Below the pieces are notes generated by a model. The model was not told the DNA's origin. It searched no databases and was given only the letters and a program-made list of their open reading frames with translations. From DAOVVL01 sp965603095 (GTDB lineage: Bacteria > Pseudomonadota > Alphaproteobacteria > Rhodospirillales > Magnetovibrionaceae): a stretch of 46,363 bases of DNA. Positions 1 through 7,989 of this stretch are shown in pieces. Each line of letters starts with the position of its first letter. Within the stretch, counting starts at the first letter, position 1. Both the position numbers and the translations under genes were made by a program. The stretch lies in contig CBFDBQ010000006.1 in the NCBI GenBank assembly GCA_965603095.1, positions 1 through 46,363 on the forward strand. The letters are read 5' to 3'.

Positions 1-2022
1 TTGTCGCGCGGGGAAACGACTAGCGGTAAATTAATCAATATGATTTATCCGGTATATGTAAACCCCGAAGAAGCAACCACCATTAGGTTGAGAAGAGAAA
101 GCATTCGCGGATTTGTTGCAATGAAGGTTGATGTGGCATCAGCCCTGGAACAGGCATTGTCCAATCAGACCCCGCAGGGATTTGATATATATATCGTAGA
201 TGCAGAAGCAAACCATGGCGAAGAAATAATATATTTTCACAAGTCGCGCACCAAAGAAACTGGCGATGCTATTTCATATCAGCAACTGTGGAATCAAAAA
301 TTATCTAACATTAGACCCTTAAGCATTTCCGGCAGACAATGGAAGGTTGTTATGCTGCCAACGAAAAACTTTTATTCTTTGCATCAAAATTATAGTTCAT
401 GGGCAATTTTGGCGGCAGGACTTGTTCTTTCAGCATTTCTTTATAATGCATTGTTAAATATTCATCGCCGCGATATCGAAGTAAAAAATATGGTAATGGC
501 GCGTACCAAAGAATTAAAAGACAGCGAAACCAAAGTTAGGGCCATTATTGACAATGTTGCAGAAGGAATAATTACAATTAGTACATCTGGTACAATTGAA
601 ACCATAAACCCGGTTGCGGAAAAAATATTTGGCTACGACCATGACGAAATAGCCGGATTAAATATTAACGTTCTTATTCCACAGGAAGAACGCTCCGAAC
701 ACGATAGCTATATTGAAAATTCAAAGCTTACCGCCCCCAGAATAATCAACAAAAATCGTGATTTATTTGGTCTGAGAAAAAATGGCCAATTATTTCCTAT
801 GGAATTAAATGTTTCTTCCATGGAGCTGGATGGCCAGCACAAATTTATTGGAATTATGCACGATATTACGGAAAGAAAATTATCCGAAGCAACCTTGCGT
901 AAAGCAATGCAAGGCATGGAACAAAGTGCAGATGCTATTTTTATTACCGATAAAGTTGGAAATATTGAATACGTTAACCGGAAATTTGTCGAATATACCG
1001 GATATAAATTTAAAGAAGTTAGAGGAAAAAACCCTAGAATACTTTCTTCGGGCGAAACCCCAGAAGAAATTTATATTGATCTTTGGCAAACAATTCTTTC
1101 TGGCGGCGAATGGCGAGGGGAAATATTAGACAAAACAAAATCAGGGAAACTTATCTGGGCATCAGTAACCATTTCTCCGGTTCGCGACGGAAATGGAATA
1201 ATTACTCATTTTGTTTCATCACATCGCGATATAACCAAACGCAAAGAAATAGATTTGGCCCTGCGAAACGCCATGCATAAAACCGAAGTTGCCAACAAAG
1301 CAAAGAGCGAACTTATGGCAAATATGAGCCACGAACTTCGCACACCGTTAAATGCCATAATCGGATTTTCAGATCTTATAATAAGCAACACCTTTGGCAG
1401 GTTGGAACATAAAGAATATGCAGAATATGTTAACTTGATAAATAACTCAGGCAGACACCTGCTTGATATTATCAACGATATTTTAGATGTTTCCGCAATT
1501 GAGGCCGGCCGGGTAGATCTAAGCGAAGGCGCCGTTGAAATGCGTGATGTAATTTCAACAATAACCAGCCTAATAAGCCAGCGTGCTGAACAAGGAAAAG
1601 TTTCAATTAGTTCAGAAATAGCAGAAGGCTGCCCTAGTATCGTGGCTGACGAACGGCGCATAAAACAAATACTGCTAAACCTTGTTTCCAATTCGGTAAA
1701 GTTCACACGCGAAGATGGTTCGGTAAAAATAAAATATTATATGGATGATGAAGGTCGCCCAACATTATCGGTTTGCGATACCGGAATTGGCATGACCGAT
1801 GATGAGCTTACTCTTGCTATGTCACAGTTTGGTCAGGTTGATGGTGGATTGGATAGAAAAAATGAAGGAACCGGCCTCGGCCTTCCTTTGACCATTGGGC
1901 TTATAAAATTGCATGACGCAGAAATTGAAATTAATAGCAAAAAGGGCGAAGGCACGGAAATTAATGTGCATTTCCCCAAATCAAGAATAGGCACAGAATA
2001 TACTAGAGATCTTGCTATCTAG
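1..2022 (+). CDS. Sensor histidine kinase, CHASE-PAS-PAS-HisKA-HATPase (5' end missing)
   Basis: Membrane sensor kinase that would autophosphorylate on a histidine and pass phosphate to a separate response regulator, since no receiver domain is attached. The frame is open at base 1, so the N-terminus (first membrane helix and most of the periplasmic sensor) lies outside the window. Visible in order: the end of a CHASE-like sensor (about 15-130), one membrane helix (131-152), PAS1 (about 175-293), PAS2 (about 302-415), the H-box SHELRTP with H444, the N-box with N564, the G1 box DTGIGM (593-598) and the G2 box GTGLGL (623-628). PAS1 keeps the FixL-type pattern HDSYI (H234) followed by R253, the positions of the haem ligand and distal arginine in FixL, so haem or oxygen sensing is possible but unproven. 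The stop codon overlaps the end of the convergent gph gene. Confidence 0.9.
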   Translation: MSRGETTSGKLINMIYPVYVNPEEATTIRLRRESIRGFVAMKVDVASALEQALSNQTPQGFDIYIVDAEANHGEEIIYFHKSRTKETGDAISYQQLWNQKLSNIRPLSISGRQWKVVMLPTKNFYSLHQNYSSWAILAAGLVLSAFLYNALLNIHRRDIEVKNMVMARTKELKDSETKVRAIIDNVAEGIITISTSGTIETINPVAEKIFGYDHDEIAGLNINVLIPQEERSEHDSYIENSKLTAPRIINKNRDLFGLRKNGQLFPMELNVSSMELDGQHKFIGIMHDITERKLSEATLRKAMQGMEQSADAIFITDKVGNIEYVNRKFVEYTGYKFKEVRGKNPRILSSGETPEEIYIDLWQTILSGGEWRGEILDKTKSGKLIWASVTISPVRDGNGIITHFVSSHRDITKRKEIDLALRNAMHKTEVANKAKSELMANMSHELRTPLNAIIGFSDLIISNTFGRLEHKEYAEYVNLINNSGRHLLDIINDILDVSAIEAGRVDLSEGAVEMRDVISTITSLISQRAEQGKVSISSEIAEGCPSIVADERRIKQILLNLVSNSVKFTREDGSVKIKYYMDDEGRPTLSVCDTGIGMTDDELTLAMSQFGQVDGGLDRKNEGTGLGLPLTIGLIKLHDAEIEINSKKGEGTEINVHFPKSRIGTEYTRDLAI

Positions 2023-2708
2023 TGGGCGCTTAAATTCTTTAACGCCGCATCCAGTTCATCAAAAATATCGATTACTATTTCGGCGCCAAGCTCCCTAACC
2101 GGAATTTTTGTATAACCGTGGCTCATCAATACAATGGGAATACCCAATGCGTGGGCGGCGCTAACATCGTTTGCATTATCGCCAACCATAGCCGATGTTT
2201 CTTTTGATCCACCCATGGCGTCTAGTGCCGCCGCCAAATGGCGGGGGTCGGGTTTTTTAATGCCGGGCACGGTATCGCCGGCTATTACCGCATCAAAATG
2301 AACTGCCAGATCAAGTTTTTCCAATATTTCCATGGCCGCCCCATAGGGTTTGTTGGTGCATATGGCGGTTTTTATCCCGTTCGATTTAATATTTTTTAAT
2401 GCGTTGATGGCACCGGAAAAAACTTTGGTAAGCTCAGCCGAGCGCGGCTCATAATCGGCAAGAAACTGGGCCGCGAATTTGCTAAGTTCATCCGCGGGCG
2501 GGATGTCACCGGTGGCATCGAAACAGCGTTCGACTAGTTTTGGCACACCATCACCTATCATTAGCGCTACTTCCTCTACCGATGGCTCGCGCCTGCCAAG
2601 TGGGCTCAGCATACGAACGGCTGCGGCATGTAAATCTGGGGCAGAATCTATCAATGTTCCATCAAGGTCGAAAATCAGAGCATCAAATTGACTGTTGGTG
2701 TTGGGCAT
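2019..2708 (-). CDS. gph: HAD-family phosphoglycolate phosphatase
   Basis: Hydrolyses 2-phosphoglycolate to glycolate, or acts on a similar small phosphate ester, in the cytoplasm. The 229-residue protein carries the HAD nucleophile motif DLDGT (D14 and D16), a KKPDP segment with the conserved lysine, and the acidic motif GDNANDVSAA near the C-terminus; a helical cap of class I type lies between. I start at the ATG at 2708, right before the conserved core. The open frame runs further upstream but would then be antisense to glmU and adds no family sequence. The gene is divergent from glmU with 118 bp between starts, so the two can share a promoter region. Substrate assignment within the HAD superfamily is by overall similarity and is less certain than the fold. 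Confidence 0.85.
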   Translation of the reverse strand: MPNTNSQFDALIFDLDGTLIDSAPDLHAAAVRMLSPLGRREPSVEEVALMIGDGVPKLVERCFDATGDIPPADELSKFAAQFLADYEPRSAELTKVFSGAINALKNIKSNGIKTAICTNKPYGAAMEILEKLDLAVHFDAVIAGDTVPGIKKPDPRHLAAALDAMGGSKETSAMVGDNANDVSAAHALGIPIVLMSHGYTKIPVRELGAEIVIDIFDELDAALKNLSAH

Positions 2709-2826
2709 ATGTGAAAAAATCCGTAATAATCTGTGTGTTGGCTGGATTCGCAGCTTGTGGCAATGTCCCGCCAGCGAATGTATTAGAATGATATAATGTA
2801 CCTCTTTTTTAGTCGAGCTTGAACAA

Positions 2827-4188
2827 ATGTCAAAGAAGAAAACTGCCGCAATTGTATTGGGTGCTGGTCTGGGCACCCGAATGAAGTCGGAAAAGCCCAA
2901 GGTTATGCACCATATTGGCGGCAGACCAATGATAAACCATCTTTTGGCAACCCTTGATGCAATCAAGTGCGAGCGCACAATAGTGGTGGTTGGCCCCGGT
3001 ATGGATGACGTAGAGGCGGCTGTAGCACCTAGCAAAATAGCAATTCAAAAAGAACGCCTAGGCACAGCCGATGCAGTCAAGGCAGGTGTTGATGCCCTTG
3101 GCCCATTTAAGGGCAATATTTTAATTCTTTATGGTGATACCCCGTTAATCACCGAACAAACCCTAAATGCCATGCTGGATGAGCGTGATGAAAAAAATAA
3201 TCCTGCTGTTGTGGTTTTGGGTTTTGAGCCGATGGAGCCGGGTGAATATGGTCGTCTGGTTACCGACAGCGAGGACGGTGAATTAATAAAAATTGTTGAA
3301 GCCAGAGAAGCCGCCCCACAAGAGCTTGCCATATCGCTTTGTAATTCTGGCGTAATGGTGGTTGACGGTAGCCTGCTTGGCGGGCTTCTTTCGCGTGTTA
3401 AAAACAAAAATGCCAAGGGTGAGTATTATTTAACCGATATAGTCGGCCTGGCGCGTGAAGATGGGTTTAACGCAAGCGTCGTCGAAGGCGACGAAGAAGA
3501 GCTTGTTGGCATTAATTCTCGTTATGAATTGGCGCAGGTTGAAACCATTTTACAAGACAGACTGCGTGAGCGGGCAATGAAATCTGGCGTTACGCTGGTT
3601 GATCCGGCAACTGTTTATTTTAGCTTTGATACCAAAATAGGAGCAGACACAATTGTTGAGCCTAATGTTTATTTCGGGATCAACGTTACAATTGGGAAAA
3701 GTTCGCACGTAAAGGCATTTTCTCATATTGATGGTGCATATATTGGCAACGGCACAACCGTTGGCCCGTTTGCCCGCCTTCGCCCCGGGGCTAACATTGG
3801 TGATGGCGCACGGGTTGGTAATTTTGTTGAAATAAAAAATTCCGATGTTGAACAGGGCGCCAAGGTAAATCATTTATCATACGTTGGTGATGCCCGAATT
3901 GGTGCTGGTGCTAATATTGGTGCCGGAACCATAACGTGTAATTATGATGGGTTTATGAAATCTCACACCGATATTGGTGAAGGAGCGTTTATTGGCTCTA
4001 ATTCCGCATTGGTCGCGCCCGTAAAAATTGGTGCCGGTGCGGTGGTTGGCGCGGGTAGCACCATAACAAATGATGTCGAGGCTGATGCCCTTGCGGTTTC
4101 TAGGCCTGAGCAAAAAAATATTAAAGGTGCAGCAGCCAAGTTGCGTGATAAAAAGCGCGCCCTCAAAGAAAAGAAAACGAAAGGCTGA
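2827..4188 (+). CDS. glmU: Bifunctional UDP-N-acetylglucosamine pyrophosphorylase / glucosamine-1-phosphate acetyltransferase
   Basis: Makes UDP-GlcNAc from glucosamine-1-phosphate, acetyl-CoA and UTP, the precursor of peptidoglycan and lipid A. The N-terminal uridyltransferase domain shows the nucleotide loop LGAGLGTRM (11-19), PKVMH (24-28) and the metal-binding D104 in YGDTPL. The C-terminal half is a left-handed beta helix of hexapeptide repeats (about 255-420) with the acetyltransferase histidine H349 in KVNHLSYVGDA and the following IGAGTITCNYDG. Length 453, close to the 456 of E. coli. The tail is lysine-rich, as usual. It is followed after 9 bp by glmS, which supplies its substrate pathway, so the two are almost certainly one operon. 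Confidence 0.97.
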   Translation: MSKKKTAAIVLGAGLGTRMKSEKPKVMHHIGGRPMINHLLATLDAIKCERTIVVVGPGMDDVEAAVAPSKIAIQKERLGTADAVKAGVDALGPFKGNILILYGDTPLITEQTLNAMLDERDEKNNPAVVVLGFEPMEPGEYGRLVTDSEDGELIKIVEAREAAPQELAISLCNSGVMVVDGSLLGGLLSRVKNKNAKGEYYLTDIVGLAREDGFNASVVEGDEEELVGINSRYELAQVETILQDRLRERAMKSGVTLVDPATVYFSFDTKIGADTIVEPNVYFGINVTIGKSSHVKAFSHIDGAYIGNGTTVGPFARLRPGANIGDGARVGNFVEIKNSDVEQGAKVNHLSYVGDARIGAGANIGAGTITCNYDGFMKSHTDIGEGAFIGSNSALVAPVKIGAGAVVGAGSTITNDVEADALAVSRPEQKNIKGAAAKLRDKKRALKEKKTKG

Positions 4189-4197
4189 TCCAAAACA

Positions 4198-6021
4198 ATG
4201 TGTGGGATAATTGGCATTATTGGCAAAGGCGAAGTATCCCCACATCTTATGGAGGGGTTAAAGCGGCTTGAATATCGCGGCTATGATTCTGCTGGTATTG
4301 CCACTCTTGTTGGCGGTGCGATTGAGCGTCGCCGTGCCCAAGGCAAGCTTGAAAACCTTGTAAATGCTTTAAAAAAAGACCCAATTTCTGGCCGGGTTGG
4401 CATTGGCCACACTCGTTGGGCGACACATGGTGTTCCCAATGAAATAAATGCTCACCCCCATGCGACTGCGCGCGTTGCGGTGGTGCATAACGGTATTATC
4501 GAAAATTTTCAGGAATTAAAAAAAGAATTAGAAGGCGCTGGTCACAAATTTGCTTCCGATACCGACACCGAAGCCATAACCCATTTGATTGACAGTTTCC
4601 TTCAAGACGGCGCGTCGCCATATGATGCGGTTAAATCATGCTTGAACAGGCTTGAGGGCGCGTTTGCGCTGGCAATTATTTTTGCCGGCCATGATGAATT
4701 AATGATAGGTGCCCGTCGTGGTAGCCCGCTTGCCATTGGCATTGGTGATGGCGAAATGTTTTTAGGATCAGATGCCATTGCCCTGTCGCACTTGACCGCA
4801 GACGTAATTTATTTGGAGGATGGCGATTTTACGGTGCTAACACCTTCAGGTTCTACAATATTTGACGAGGCAGGAAACCCTGTTATCCGCCGAGTTAGCC
4901 ATTCAGATACATCCGACGCAGCAGTAGGCAAGGGCGGATACGCGCATTTCATGCTCAAGGAAATTTACGAACAGCCACAGGTTATTGGCGATACCTTGAA
5001 CGGCATAATAAACCCATCAATGCGAACGGTAACTTTGCCAGATTTTCCATTTGATTTGGGAAAAATTGAACGTCTTACATTTGTTGCTTGCGGTACATCT
5101 TATTACGCCTGTCAGGTGGCAAAGTACTGGGTTGAAGAATTAGCCGGTATTCCGGTTGAAGTGGATGTGGCGTCTGAATATCGTTATCGCAAAGTTCCAT
5201 TTCAAAAAAATGGCGCGGCGGTGTTTGTGTCGCAATCCGGTGAAACCGCAGATACTTTGGCAGCGCTAAGGTTTGCCAAAAATGGCGGACAAAAAATCAT
5301 TTCTATTGTTAATGTGCATGAAAGCACCATGGCGCGCGAGGCTGATGCGACACTTTTAACATACGCCGGACCCGAAGTTGGCGTTGCGTCAACCAAGGCG
5401 TTTACAACTCAACTGGTGGTTCTGGCTTGTTTTGCCATTGAACTTGCTCGCAAACATGAAACATTAGACGGTGAAAGCGAAGCTAAGCTGGTGGAAGCAT
5501 TAATTGAGGTACCATCGCGTGCGGTAGAGGTATTAAACCACGATGAACGACTTCAAGAACTGGCTCATGAAATCGCAAAGGCAAATGACGTTTTATATTT
5601 AGGTCGGGCAACCAGTTTTCCAATTGCAATGGAAGGCGCGTTAAAGTTAAAGGAAATAAGCTATATCCACGCCGAAGGCTACCCAGCAGGCGAAATGAAA
5701 CATGGGCCCATTGCCCTTATTGATGATAATGTTCCGGTTATTGTTATTGCGCCAACCGATGAATTGTTTGAAAAAACCGCATCTAATATGCAGGAAGTTA
5801 TTGCCCGTGGTGGTCGGGTTATATTTCTTTCTGATAAGCAGGGTTGTGAAAAATTGGGCAAACTTGCCGCGGCGAGCGTTGAATTGCCAACAGTAAACCC
5901 GTTTGTTGCACCAATTTTATATGCCATTCCGGCACAACTTTTGGCCTATCACACCGCCGTAATAAAAGGCACAGATGTTGACCAGCCAAGAAATCTGGCC
6001 AAATCAGTAACGGTTGAATAG
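4198..6021 (+). CDS. glmS: Glutamine-fructose-6-phosphate aminotransferase (isomerizing)
   Basis: Converts fructose-6-phosphate and glutamine to glucosamine-6-phosphate, the first step of amino-sugar synthesis. The protein begins MCGIIGI, so the catalytic Cys2 becomes N-terminal after methionine removal. The class II glutaminase domain (about 1-230) has RYRGYDSAG-like sequence (EYRGYDSAG) and HTRWATHG. Two SIS domains follow, with CGTSYYA, SQSGETADT and STKAFTTQ, and the protein ends with the typical PRNLAKSVTVE. Length 607 against 609 in E. coli. Only 9 bp separate it from glmU. I see no room for a glmS ribozyme between the two genes, so regulation must be at the operon promoter or after transcription. 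Confidence 0.98.
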   Translation: MCGIIGIIGKGEVSPHLMEGLKRLEYRGYDSAGIATLVGGAIERRRAQGKLENLVNALKKDPISGRVGIGHTRWATHGVPNEINAHPHATARVAVVHNGIIENFQELKKELEGAGHKFASDTDTEAITHLIDSFLQDGASPYDAVKSCLNRLEGAFALAIIFAGHDELMIGARRGSPLAIGIGDGEMFLGSDAIALSHLTADVIYLEDGDFTVLTPSGSTIFDEAGNPVIRRVSHSDTSDAAVGKGGYAHFMLKEIYEQPQVIGDTLNGIINPSMRTVTLPDFPFDLGKIERLTFVACGTSYYACQVAKYWVEELAGIPVEVDVASEYRYRKVPFQKNGAAVFVSQSGETADTLAALRFAKNGGQKIISIVNVHESTMAREADATLLTYAGPEVGVASTKAFTTQLVVLACFAIELARKHETLDGESEAKLVEALIEVPSRAVEVLNHDERLQELAHEIAKANDVLYLGRATSFPIAMEGALKLKEISYIHAEGYPAGEMKHGPIALIDDNVPVIVIAPTDELFEKTASNMQEVIARGGRVIFLSDKQGCEKLGKLAAASVELPTVNPFVAPILYAIPAQLLAYHTAVIKGTDVDQPRNLAKSVTVE

Positions 6022-6028
6022 GCGGCCC

Positions 6029-6298
6029 ATGCCCATAGCTATGTCCAATTTCGTTTATGTATTGGGCAGCAATGGCAAGGGTGGCCCCCGTACCTATGTT
6101 GGCTGGACAAACGATATTGAAGCACGGTTGCAGGCACACAATTCAGGACGTGGGGCAAAATCCACTCGCGGGCGGAAATGGGTTTTGCTATATGCGGAAA
6201 AATTCGATTGTAAAAGTGATGCAATGAAGCGGGAATGGCATTTAAAGCGTGAACGTAAAACCAGACAATCGCTGTTAAGCGCGATTAAGATTATTTAA
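6029..6298 (+). CDS. GIY-YIG domain protein (SLX1/YhbQ type)
   Basis: Small single-domain protein of the GIY-YIG nuclease superfamily, the group with UvrC and SLX1 catalytic domains. The diagnostic sequence is FVYVL followed by TYVGWTNDIEARLQAHN, then AKSTRGRKW and AMKREWHLKR with the metal-binding glutamate. Free-standing bacterial members of this size (about 80-95 residues) are mostly of unknown role; DNA end or flap processing is an inference from the fold. Three starts are possible: TTG 6014 inside glmS, ATG 6029 and ATG 6041. I choose 6029 because AGG lies 6 bases before it. The gene follows glmS at once and overlaps the convergent diguanylate cyclase by 4 bases. Confidence 0.88.
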   Translation: MPIAMSNFVYVLGSNGKGGPRTYVGWTNDIEARLQAHNSGRGAKSTRGRKWVLLYAEKFDCKSDAMKREWHLKRERKTRQSLLSAIKII

Positions 6299-7389
6299 TT
6301 TAAAATATCGTCGCTGGCCAGCTCAATGAGGTCACGCCCATTTCGTTTTGCCTTGTAAAGCGCGGCATCGGCCCGGCGCACAGTATCTTCAAAATTATTA
6401 CTAGGAACGTGCTGGGCAACCCCACCGCTGATTGTAATATCGGTGCTTTCGATTACTTCTGAACCTATTCTTTGGGCGATGGCAAATGCCTGTTCAGTTT
6501 TAGTGTCAGGCATAAGTACCAGGAACTCTTCTCCGCCGAAACGAATGGCTAAATCAGAACTTCTTATTTCGTCGGTTATTATTTCGGAAACGGCGCAAAG
6601 CAAAACATCACCCGCATGGTGACCTTGGCTGTCGTTATATTTTTTAAAATTATCAAGATCCATCAAAAGAACGCAAAATGGCTTGTTGTTTCTAGACGAC
6701 ATGGGAATTAGTTTTTCAACAAAAACCTCAAGTCGCCTGCGGTTGCCTAAACCGGTAAGTGGGTCGCGCAATGACATATTGCGATTAACTATGCTAAGGC
6801 GAATATTATCAAGCAAGGTGGTGTTAAGAACGCGTATAATTTTTAACATCACTATGTAATAAAGAATAGTTGCCGCAGCAACCAGATAAGCTTGACGTTC
6901 ATCAAGTAATAAAAGCCGCACGGTAACCGGCAATATTGAAATAGAAAAATATGCTAACATTGAACGGTATGAATGGCTGTAAAGCGCAATTGCCGCACCG
7001 CTAAGTGAAATCATGGTTAACGTAACAAAAATAATATTTTGAAAAAGATTTGCGTTATATGGGAAAAATGTAGTTAGCGTCCATAGGGTGCCCATAACTA
7101 CAAGTGCATAATAAAACCAGCTTTCCCATTTTTTGGTGTTTGCAGAATCTATTTTTCCGGTTGCTGCTTTTTTTCTGTAATTAATTATTAGCAAAATGCG
7201 CAGCACAAGCATGAAAATAAATACGCCAATCCACGGTAAAAGAATATCGTGGCTAACGTCGTTCCACACAAATGAAACAAAAATAACCATGGCAATAGAA
7301 ATACCCATAAGCCCGATTACGCCGCTTTGATAAAGAGCATTTACCCGGGTGCGGGCGATTTCAGTATTTATTTCGTTTTCAAGTGTCAT
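6295..7389 (-). CDS. Membrane-bound diguanylate cyclase (GGDEF)
   Basis: Predicted to make cyclic di-GMP from two GTP at the inner membrane. The N-terminal half has five or six hydrophobic helices (about 20-190) with no recognised extracytoplasmic sensor. The GGDEF domain begins with DPLTGLGNRRR (209-219) and has DLDNFKKYND (244-253), the active-site loop GGEEF (285-289), and RSSD at 276-279, exactly five residues ahead, which is a product-inhibition I-site. All residues needed for activity seem present. It is the second gene behind the cytochrome c lipoprotein, 13 bp apart on the same strand, so membrane redox state or respiration is a plausible input; that link is inference. Confidence 0.92.
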   Translation of the reverse strand: MTLENEINTEIARTRVNALYQSGVIGLMGISIAMVIFVSFVWNDVSHDILLPWIGVFIFMLVLRILLIINYRKKAATGKIDSANTKKWESWFYYALVVMGTLWTLTTFFPYNANLFQNIIFVTLTMISLSGAAIALYSHSYRSMLAYFSISILPVTVRLLLLDERQAYLVAAATILYYIVMLKIIRVLNTTLLDNIRLSIVNRNMSLRDPLTGLGNRRRLEVFVEKLIPMSSRNNKPFCVLLMDLDNFKKYNDSQGHHAGDVLLCAVSEIITDEIRSSDLAIRFGGEEFLVLMPDTKTEQAFAIAQRIGSEVIESTDITISGGVAQHVPSNNFEDTVRRADAALYKAKRNGRDLIELASDDILN

Positions 7390-7402
7390 TTATTTTGTAT
7401 CG

Positions 7403-7846
7403 CTATTTAACGTTCATGCTGGCTTGTCTTTGTTGAGCTTCGATTGACCACTTACTTTTGATAAATGAAAGTACAGCCCATATTTTTTCATCTGATAATG
7501 TTCCAGCAAATGCAGGCATGCCGCTTTTTATATTTTTTGGCAACATTCCTGCACCGCCTAATTTTGTATAATCAAAAAGAAGCCTATCATCGTGATGCCA
7601 CGTGTGGCCAGTGTCATTGTGTGGGGGAGCAGGCAAGGTGCCATCAGATTTTTTTACTTGCCAGTTGGCTTCGCCTTCTAGGCTCGCACCATGACATGCG
7701 GCACAGTTTTCAGCATAAATATCTTCTCCAATCCCAACTGCGTGTTCGTTTGACGCATCAGCAGAAGTAATGGCATCATTGCCGCAAGCAGAAAGAGACA
7801 CCCCTATTACAATAATTAATGCAGTAATATTAATCTGCGACAGCAT
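7403..7846 (-). CDS. Class I cytochrome c, predicted lipoprotein
   Basis: Small periplasmic electron carrier, probably anchored by a lipid. The N-terminus is a hydrophobic signal ending in a lipobox, LSAC with C21. One haem site CAACH (C48, C51, H52) follows, and the sixth ligand is probably M110 in SGMPAF. The rest (WAVLSFIKSKW) is the usual C-terminal helix of cytochrome c family domains. An extra His-rich loop (HNDTGHTWHHDD, 76-87) lies between haem motif and axial methionine. The start at 7846 is preceded by a purine-rich GGGGGG ribosome-binding stretch. It leads a two-gene operon with the diguanylate cyclase and is divergent from a His/Met-rich secreted protein. The redox partner is unknown. 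Confidence 0.88.
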   Translation of the reverse strand: MLSQINITALIIVIGVSLSACGNDAITSADASNEHAVGIGEDIYAENCAACHGASLEGEANWQVKKSDGTLPAPPHNDTGHTWHHDDRLLFDYTKLGGAGMLPKNIKSGMPAFAGTLSDEKIWAVLSFIKSKWSIEAQQRQASMNVK

Positions 7847-7888
7847 AAATTTGCCCCCCTAGGCCAAAGATAAGTATTAGCTTTAGCA

Positions 7889-7917
7889 AGATAAGCATCA
7901 CATGACGCTGGCGTCAA
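7889..7917 (-). promoter_or_regulatory. Sigma70-like promoter of the cytochrome c operon
   Basis: Read on the minus strand, TTGACG (7917-7912) and TTATCT (7894-7889) are 17 bp apart, which fits a housekeeping promoter 45-70 bp ahead of the cytochrome c start. The -35 box lies mostly inside the palindrome at 7903-7916. Confidence 0.45.
7903..7916. promoter_or_regulatory. Perfect 14-bp palindromic operator candidate between divergent genes
   Basis: TGACGC-TG-GCGTCA is a perfect inverted repeat of 6-bp arms with a 2-bp centre. It covers most of the -35 box of the leftward promoter and ends 2 bp before a consensus TTGACA (7919-7924) reading rightward to the His/Met-rich gene. That position suits a repressor or a dual regulator acting on both genes. 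No matching regulator gene is in the window, so the protein that binds here is unknown. Confidence 0.5.
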
Positions 7918-7989
7918 ATTGACACATTGATTGGGTTATGCGACATGCTACCAAGCTATATATTGACCTAAATAATGGAGATAATTCAC

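Noticed and set aside
1206..1706. Long minus-strand frame (166 codons) inside the first histidine kinase, and similar frames antisense to other genes
   Set aside because: They mirror strongly conserved domains on the other strand and show no start signals or family sequence of their own.
2709..3035. Upstream extension of the gph frame giving a 338-residue protein
   Set aside because: The extra part is antisense to the start of glmU and has no HAD family sequence; the HAD motif begins 14 residues after the ATG at 2708.
4189..4197. glmS ribozyme/riboswitch
   Set aside because: Only 9 bp separate glmU and glmS, far too little, and glmS ribozymes belong to Gram-positive bacteria.
7903..7950. 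MerR/CueR-type operator for copper control
   Set aside because: MerR-family dyads lie between -35 and -10 with a 19-20 bp spacer; here the palindrome is upstream of the rightward -35, and no clear -10 stands at that distance.
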